Source: Thermoguttaceae bacterium (lineage in GTDB: Bacteria > Planctomycetota > Planctomycetia > Pirellulales > Thermoguttaceae). Taken from it: a stretch of DNA of 37,821 bases. The position numbers and the translations under genes are program-made. Of this stretch, positions 33,061-37,821 are shown piece by piece. Where the stretch lies: assembly GCA_017447865.1 (NCBI GenBank), contig JAFSMO010000060.1:1-37821 (forward strand), written 5' to 3'. How positions within the stretch are numbered: the stretch's first letter is position 1; each line of letters opens with the position of its first letter. The notes under the pieces were generated by a model. The model was not told the DNA's origin, searched no databases, and saw only the letters and a list, made by a program, of their open reading frames with translations.

Positions 33061-34446
33061 ATGAAAAAACTTTTGACCGTCTTCTTCTTTCTTTTCCTGG
33101 CCGTGACCGTCCGCGCCGGGGGTCTTTCCTTCATTCCCTACATTCCCCCCGAAATCCTGAAATACTCTACCTACCCCTGTATGCCTGACTTCAAGGAGAA
33201 GATGGATCGCGCCAGGGAGAACATGATGGATCGCGCCAAGGAGATGATGGATCGCGCCATGGAAGGAAAACTGGAATCCTTCGACTGCTGCCCCCGGATG
33301 GGGATCGGAAACACCATCGCTAAGCTGAAAGCCGGTGAGACCGTGACCATCGCGTACTTCGGCGGCTCGATCACCGCTCAGAACGGCTGGCGGCCGAAGA
33401 CTTCCAAATTCCTCGGCGAGATGTTCCCGAACGCGAAGATCAACGAGATTCACGCGGCCATCGGCGGCACCGGGTCTGACCTCGGCGTTTTCCGTCTCGG
33501 CTACGACGTTCTGCGTCACGATCCCGACCTGGTTTTCGTCGAGTTCGCGACCAATGACGGCAGCAACAATCCCGTCAACATCTGGAAGCAGATGGAGGGG
33601 ATCGTGCGTCAGATCTGGAAGCACAATCCGAAGACCGACATCGTATTCGTGTACACCGTGACGGTCGCCACGATCGGCGACTACCAGGCCGGCAAACTCG
33701 CCCGCTCCGCCGGAGCGATGGAAGTGCTCGCCGAATTCTACGGGATCCCGACCATTAATTTCGGAAAACGCGTCGCGCAGATGGTCGATGACGGGAAACT
33801 GATCATGAAAGGCGACGAAGCGCCGGAAGGCGTGATCCTCTTCGCGAAAGACGGCGTCCACCCGGGCGATGAGGGCCACGAGCTTTATCTGGCCGACATT
33901 AAAGCGGGCTTCGAGAAAATGAAGGATCTGCCCGGGATCTACCACGCGCCGTGGCTCGAAAGGGTCTTCATCGAAGGAAACTACGAAAACGCCAAGATGG
34001 TCAGCATCACGCCCGAAATGCTCAAGGGCGAGTGGAAGAAGGTCGAAGAGGGCGAGCCGAATTACGGCTTCACCAACCGCACGGGTGAACTGTGGTTTTC
34101 CGGCAAGCCCGGCAGCACTCTGACGTTCAAATTCCGCGGCACGATGGCGAAACTCTACGACGTTTTGGGCCCCAACGCGGCTCAGGTTTACGTGACGGTT
34201 GACGGGAAGCGCGCCGAAAAACCGTCCAAGCGGTTCGACAGTTACTGCAGCTGGTACCGGCTGGCGACGCTCTGGTGCTTCAACGACGAGCAAAACCCGG
34301 AAGCGGTCCACGAAATCACGGTGGAGATCGACTCGGTCCAGCCTGACCGCCACGCCGTGAAGAGCTACGAGGACGGCGACCCGAAATACGACGGTACGAA
34401 CTGGTGGGTCGGCAAGATCATGCTCATCGGCGATCTGGTGGATTAA
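33061..34446 (+). CDS. Secreted SGNH/GDSL hydrolase with a heptad insertion
   Basis: A 461-residue exported esterase-like protein (signal peptide 1-19). The SGNH blocks are Ser103 (YFGGSIT), Gly136 (IGGTGSDLG), Asn165 (FATNDGSNN), and Asp264 with His267 (KDGVHPGDEGH). The C-terminal 150 residues form a beta-rich domain with GFTNRTGELWFSGKPGS. Residues 48-67 contain three close copies of MMDRAxE, an amphipathic, tandem-repeated insertion before the catalytic domain. AAGGAG lies 8 bases before the ATG. It is likely a carbohydrate esterase (acetyl or similar), but the substrate is unknown. Confidence 0.87.
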   Translation: MKKLLTVFFFLFLAVTVRAGGLSFIPYIPPEILKYSTYPCMPDFKEKMDRARENMMDRAKEMMDRAMEGKLESFDCCPRMGIGNTIAKLKAGETVTIAYFGGSITAQNGWRPKTSKFLGEMFPNAKINEIHAAIGGTGSDLGVFRLGYDVLRHDPDLVFVEFATNDGSNNPVNIWKQMEGIVRQIWKHNPKTDIVFVYTVTVATIGDYQAGKLARSAGAMEVLAEFYGIPTINFGKRVAQMVDDGKLIMKGDEAPEGVILFAKDGVHPGDEGHELYLADIKAGFEKMKDLPGIYHAPWLERVFIEGNYENAKMVSITPEMLKGEWKKVEEGEPNYGFTNRTGELWFSGKPGSTLTFKFRGTMAKLYDVLGPNAAQVYVTVDGKRAEKPSKRFDSYCSWYRLATLWCFNDEQNPEAVHEITVEIDSVQPDRHAVKSYEDGDPKYDGTNWWVGKIMLIGDLVD

Positions 34447-34460
34447 TCTCTTTGGTCGTT

Positions 34461-34651
34461 TGGAGTGCGATGATACAGTCGCGAAGCGACATTCATCGCT
34501 TTCCCTTGCGGCAATCCGCCTCGTAGAGGCGTTTGCCGCTGAAGCGCGCTGGGCGTTCCCCACGAGAAAATCGTTTTGGGGACGCCAAAATTTTCGGCCG
34601 CTAAGTGAAAGCGGCAAATGAAGCCTTTGGCTTCTGTATTGCCGCACTCCA
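34461..34651 (+). repeat. Family E palindromic element, copy 1 (191 bp)
   Basis: The ends, TGGAGTGCGATGATACAG and CTGTATTGCCGCACTCCA, form imperfect 18-bp inverted repeats. Internal hairpins are GTCGC-GAA-GCGAC, GCCTC-GTA-GAGGC and GAAGCC-TTT-GGCTTC. An inverted copy lies at 35653-35846. It starts 14 bp after the SGNH gene and ends 24 bp before the next start. Confidence 0.9.
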
Positions 34652-34675
34652 CATAAAAAAGAAAGCCCGTTCCTT

Positions 34676-35647
34676 ATGCGTTCTTCCCTTCTTTTTTTCC
34701 TCGTTTTTTTCACGGCGCTCCCGGCGTACGCTCAGCGCGAAGTCTGGCTGGAGGCGCTCGGCAAGCCGCAAAATTACGACTTCGAGCCGACCGTCACGTC
34801 CGTGGAAACGTTTGAAACTCCCGAATTCCGCGCCGAGCTTTTTCTTCAGCAGAACAGTCCGGACACGCGCCAGAAGGTCCTCCTTCTGAAGCCTCTGGAT
34901 CTGAAACCGGGGGAGAAACGCCCCGGGTTCGTCGTGCCGTTTTACGATGCGGACCGGATGTGCGGCTACGACCTCGCGACGAAAAAACGCATGCCGCCGG
35001 GGCGTGAGTACGCGGAATTCGGCCGTCAGCTCGTCCGCCAGGGTTTCGTGGTGGCCTGCGTCGAGCCGTACCCGTACAATCTGCTCGCCGACCCGGACGG
35101 GACCGCCCAGAAGCAGGGCCTCCGCTGGTGGGGACGCGCGGCGGAAAAGCTCCTCGCGGACCAGCCGACCTGGACCGGGATGGGAAAACTCACGGCCGAC
35201 ACGCGCCTGGCGATCGATTTTCTCGCCGCTCAGGATTGCGTGGACGCGAAGCGGCTGGGCATCGCGGGGCACTCGCTCGGCGGCAAAATGTCGTTCTACG
35301 CCGGCTCGCTCGATGACCGGATCTCGCTGATCTGGGCGAGCGATTTCGGGATGCGCTGGGAGGACACGAATTGGGACGCGCCGTGGTACTGGGGTCCCGA
35401 AAAGATCGCGTCGTTCCAAAAGACCGGCCTGGAGCACAGTTCACTGCTCGCGCTGCGCCCGGTGACGTTCATCCTGATCGCGGGCGAAGCGGACGGCGAG
35501 CAGACGCGCCCGCAGCTCAAACGCGCGCAGCAGCTCAACCCACGCCTGGAGATCCACCTCTTCAACCACGCCACGGGCCACCAGCCGACGAAAGAGACCG
35601 TGGAAAAGTCGCTGGAATTGATCAAAGAAAAGTTTGGCGTGAATTAA
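34676..35647 (+). CDS. Secreted alpha/beta hydrolase (dienelactone hydrolase or acetylxylan-esterase-like)
   Basis: A 323-residue exported serine hydrolase with signal peptide MRSSLLFFLVFFTALPAYAQ. The nucleophile is Ser200 (AGHSLGGKM), the acid is probably Asp273 (IAGEADGEQ) and the base is His302 (NHATGHQPT), in the order of the fold. Strand VVACVEPYPYNLLADPDG and the Trp-rich region at 220-240 fit esterases of polysaccharide-degrading bacteria. It is enclosed by two inverted family E repeats, 24 bp before the start and 5 bp after the stop. The substrate is not determined. Confidence 0.85.
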   Translation: MRSSLLFFLVFFTALPAYAQREVWLEALGKPQNYDFEPTVTSVETFETPEFRAELFLQQNSPDTRQKVLLLKPLDLKPGEKRPGFVVPFYDADRMCGYDLATKKRMPPGREYAEFGRQLVRQGFVVACVEPYPYNLLADPDGTAQKQGLRWWGRAAEKLLADQPTWTGMGKLTADTRLAIDFLAAQDCVDAKRLGIAGHSLGGKMSFYAGSLDDRISLIWASDFGMRWEDTNWDAPWYWGPEKIASFQKTGLEHSSLLALRPVTFILIAGEADGEQTRPQLKRAQQLNPRLEIHLFNHATGHQPTKETVEKSLELIKEKFGVN

Positions 35648-35652
35648 TTCTT

Positions 35653-35846
35653 TGGAGTGCGGCAATACAGAAGCCGAAGGCTTCCTTTGCCGCTTTCACT
35701 TAGCGACCGAAAAATGATCCCATCGAAAAAAGATTTTTCCCGTGGGAAACGCCCAGCGCGCTTCAGCGGCAAACGCCTCTGCGAGGCGGTATTGCCGCAA
35801 GGGAAAGCGGTGAATGTCGCTTGCGCGACTGTATCACCGCACTCCA
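35653..35846 (-). repeat. Family E palindromic element, copy 2 (194 bp, inverted)
   Basis: Reverse-oriented copy of 34461-34651, with the same ends. Hairpin variants include GTCGC-GCAA-GCGAC, GCCTC-GCA-GAGGC and GAAGCC-GAA-GGCTTC. It ends 22 bp before the BspA-like 2 start. Confidence 0.9.
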
Positions 35847-35868
35847 AAAAATCGAAAGGCCCCTTCCA

Positions 35869-37554
35869 ATGTTTCGTTTTTTCATTCCCCTGCTCTGCGT
35901 TTCGTTCCTCCTGATCCCGACGATCGCCCTCTCCAACCCGACCAGCCGGGACTCGTTTGACTGGGACGGAAAGAAAATCGCCTATTTCTTCGGCGAGGAG
36001 ACCGATGTCGTGATCCCCGACGGCACGACGGAAATCCTTGACGATGCGTTCACGGACTGCGAATCCCTGAAATCCGTCGTCATTCCTGAAGGCGTGAAGA
36101 CGATCGGAGAGCGCGCCTTCAACGGGTGCAAGTCCCTGAAATCGGTCGTCATTCCCCAAAGCGTGACGAAGATCAAAGACGAAGCCTTCCTGGGGTGCAG
36201 TTCCTTAACCTCGGTCGTCATTCCCAAAGGGGTGACGGCGATCGGGAAAAGGACGTTTGAAGGCTGCAAATCCTTAACGTCCGTCGAGATTCCCGAGGGC
36301 GTGAAAAAAATCGGAGACGACGCGTTCGCGCGCTGCGAATCTTTAACGTCAATCAAGCTCCCCGAAAGCGTGACGAAGATTGGAGAATCGGCGTTTGGTG
36401 CCTGCAGTTCTTTAAAATCCCTCGTGATCCCCAAAGGGGTGACGGTAATTGAGTTCGGCCTGCTGCAGGGCTGCGAATCTCTGACGTCTGTCACCATTCC
36501 CGAGGGCGTAAAGAAGATCGGGCAGCAGGCTTTTGGGGACTGCAAAGCCTTAAAATCCATTACCCTTCCCAAAGGGGTGAAGACCATTGGAGAGAATGCG
36601 TTCATGGAGTGCAAATCCTTGAAGTCCATCGAAATTCCTGAAGGTGTAACGGTGATCGGAGACTCGGCCTTCGGATGCTGCGCGTCCTTAAAGTCCGTCA
36701 GGATTCCCCCAAGCGTAAAGAAGATTGGAATCGCGGCGTTTTCTTTTTGCTTTGCATTAACGTCAATAGAAATTTCCGAAGGCGTGACTGAGATCGGAGA
36801 AGATGCGTTCCAGTGCTGCGATTCCTTGGCTGAGGTGGTCATTCCGAACAGCGTAAAGAAAATCGATGGGGCATTTGCCGGCTGCATGAATTTGAAAGAA
36901 TGGTCCATTTCCCCCGACCATCCTCGTTTCAAGGCCGACGGTCCCGCCCTGCTGACCAAAGACGGCAAGAAACTGGTTGCGTGCCTTTGTTCCACGAAAG
37001 AGTACCAGATTCCCGAAGGCTTGCAAGTGATTGGAGAAAATGCGTTCAGTGGCTGCGCCTCTTTAACGTCCCTCGTGATCCCCGAAAGCGTGACCGAGAT
37101 CGGCCCTTATGCGTTTGTTAGCTGCGAGTCCTTAACGTCCATCGTCCTTCCCAAAAGTTTGACCGTCCTGGAAAGCGGGATTTTCCTGGATTGCGAGTCT
37201 TTAAAGTCTCTCGAGATCCCGGAAAGCGTAACGAAATTTGGAGATTCGGCATTCAGTGGCTGCGAGTCCTTAACGTCCATCGTCATTCCTGAGGGCGTGA
37301 CGGAGATCGGTGGCGGCGCGTTCTGTAAATGCCATTCCTTAAAAACCGTCGTGATTCCTGAAGGCGTGACGAAGATCGGTGGCGGCGCGTTTGACAGTTG
37401 CAAGTCCTTGACGTCGGTCGAGGTTCCCGGAAGCGTCAAGGAGATCGGATGGCGCGCGTTCTCGGACTGCCCGAACCTGACGATCTGCGCCCCGGAAGGG
37501 TCCGAGGCGGAAAGATTCGCGAAAATGTACGAGATCCCGTTTAAGGCAAAATAG
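35869..37554 (+). CDS. BspA-like leucine-rich-repeat protein 2
   Basis: A 561-residue exported LRR_5 protein. The signal peptide is MFRFFIPLLCVSFLLIPTIALS, then NPTSRDSFDWDGKKI, followed by about 21 LRRs of about 23 residues (xFxxCxSLxSVVIPEGVTxIGxxA). One non-LRR island (SPDHPRFKADGPALLTKDGK) interrupts them, and the C-terminal cap GSEAERFAKMYEIPF matches the gene at 9799. It is probably a surface binding protein. The ATG was chosen for the signal peptide and AAAGG 9 bases upstream. It is a paralogue of BspA-like 1 with high DNA similarity. The stop lies 5 bp before a family C element. Confidence 0.9.
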   Translation: MFRFFIPLLCVSFLLIPTIALSNPTSRDSFDWDGKKIAYFFGEETDVVIPDGTTEILDDAFTDCESLKSVVIPEGVKTIGERAFNGCKSLKSVVIPQSVTKIKDEAFLGCSSLTSVVIPKGVTAIGKRTFEGCKSLTSVEIPEGVKKIGDDAFARCESLTSIKLPESVTKIGESAFGACSSLKSLVIPKGVTVIEFGLLQGCESLTSVTIPEGVKKIGQQAFGDCKALKSITLPKGVKTIGENAFMECKSLKSIEIPEGVTVIGDSAFGCCASLKSVRIPPSVKKIGIAAFSFCFALTSIEISEGVTEIGEDAFQCCDSLAEVVIPNSVKKIDGAFAGCMNLKEWSISPDHPRFKADGPALLTKDGKKLVACLCSTKEYQIPEGLQVIGENAFSGCASLTSLVIPESVTEIGPYAFVSCESLTSIVLPKSLTVLESGIFLDCESLKSLEIPESVTKFGDSAFSGCESLTSIVIPEGVTEIGGGAFCKCHSLKTVVIPEGVTKIGGGAFDSCKSLTSVEVPGSVKEIGWRAFSDCPNLTICAPEGSEAERFAKMYEIPFKAK

Positions 37555-37559
37555 AAATA

Positions 37560-37821
37560 CGGAGGGCCGGCGTCCTCGCCGGTCAAGTTCGGCGTAAGCC
37601 GAACACGAATAAAAATCTCACGCTAAACACCGAACCCGCAAGAAATCGCAGGCCGAAAAAGGCCCCGCGGATTAGGCGGATTAAGCGGATCGAGGCGGAT
37701 TAAAAGGAAATAAAAATTGATTTTCTTTTGATCCACACCTAAATCATTTTTTTATTTAAAAATCTTTTTATTCTATTTAAAAAAATCCGCCTTAATCCGC
37801 CCAATCCGCCTAATCCGCGGG
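37560..37821 (+). repeat. Family C palindromic element, copy 3 (truncated by the window end)
   Basis: Left arm as in 1832-2347 (CGGAGGGCCGGCGTCCTCGC), with the tetraloop GTAA in GTTCGGC-GTAA-GCCGAAC. The inner palindrome ccccgcggattaggcggatt (37664) against aatccgcctaatccgcggg (37803-37821) is complete. The right outer arm lies outside the window. Confidence 0.85.

Noticed and set aside
31557..33134. Long minus-strand open frame opposite ppk1
   Set aside because: It is a shadow of the conserved polyphosphate kinase frame.
32959..34713. Minus-strand open frame of over 500 codons opposite the SGNH hydrolase
   Set aside because: The plus strand carries the signal peptide and SGNH blocks. The reverse translation has no recognisable features.

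Overview
The window most likely comes from a member of the Planctomycetota (PVC superphylum), probably an anaerobic or microaerophilic carbohydrate degrader such as those found in animal guts. The phylum call rests on a DUF1559 pseudopilin (prepilin N-terminus plus an H-x-G-D-G-type C-terminal motif), an EF-hand lipoprotein directly behind it, a high share of secreted proteins without recognisable partners, and weak or absent Shine-Dalgarno signals at several starts. A superoxide reductase and a fermentative D-lactate dehydrogenase point to an oxygen-avoiding, fermenting lifestyle. Genes are moderately GC-rich and the spacers are AT-rich. No rRNA, tRNA, CRISPR array, insertion-sequence transposase or integrase was seen.

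Layout. 1-4142: a secreted GH-G-clan (MGH1-like) hydrolase, superoxide reductase and D-lactate dehydrogenase, separated by long palindromic repeat elements. 4250-6142: DUF1559 pseudopilin plus EF-hand lipoprotein, with a promoter and a terminator. 6144-7757: an AT-rich, structured leader and a FliA/WhiG-type sigma factor. 7773-9466: two tandem paralogous small proteins of unknown family, divergent from accD. 9799-13716: a BspA-type leucine-rich-repeat protein and a right-handed beta-helix protein with six exact 46-residue repeats resembling the FBXO11 beta-helix. 13754-17076: tatD, the convergent operon trx-folE-fabZ, and a divergent gene for a receiver-like protein. 17073-20265: GH10 xylanase and GH5 glycanase, both with nearly the same Tat leader. 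20589-23320: a sugar-1-phosphate transferase, a thioesterase-YkgJ pair and a CBM9/DOMON-like protein. 23880-26688: a Flp-like pilin and alpha-glucan phosphorylase. 27006-32957: an orphan OppD-type ATPase, a secreted transglutaminase-like protein, and ppx and ppk1 (polyphosphate turnover). 33061-37554: an SGNH hydrolase, an alpha/beta hydrolase and a second BspA-like protein.

Two metabolic themes stand out. The first is polysaccharide use and storage: xylanase, GH5, GH-G hydrolase, two esterase-like hydrolases, glucan phosphorylase. The second is surface display: LRR proteins, beta-helix, pilins.

The most unusual property is the DNA between the genes. At least five families of palindromic repeats (called A-E here) fill the spacers. 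They often start 2-6 bp after a stop codon, and families A and E end 17-45 bp before a start codon. Although the families are unrelated in sequence, nearly all their central hairpins are capped by a GNA triloop (GAA, GCA, GTA) or a GNNA tetraloop, read on a strand fixed by the orientation of the element. The stems change by compensatory substitutions. I regard this as the best candidate for an undescribed system: a REP/BIME-like or MITE-like single-strand hairpin repertoire, possibly mobilised by a transposase encoded elsewhere and possibly used as mRNA leaders or 3' ends.
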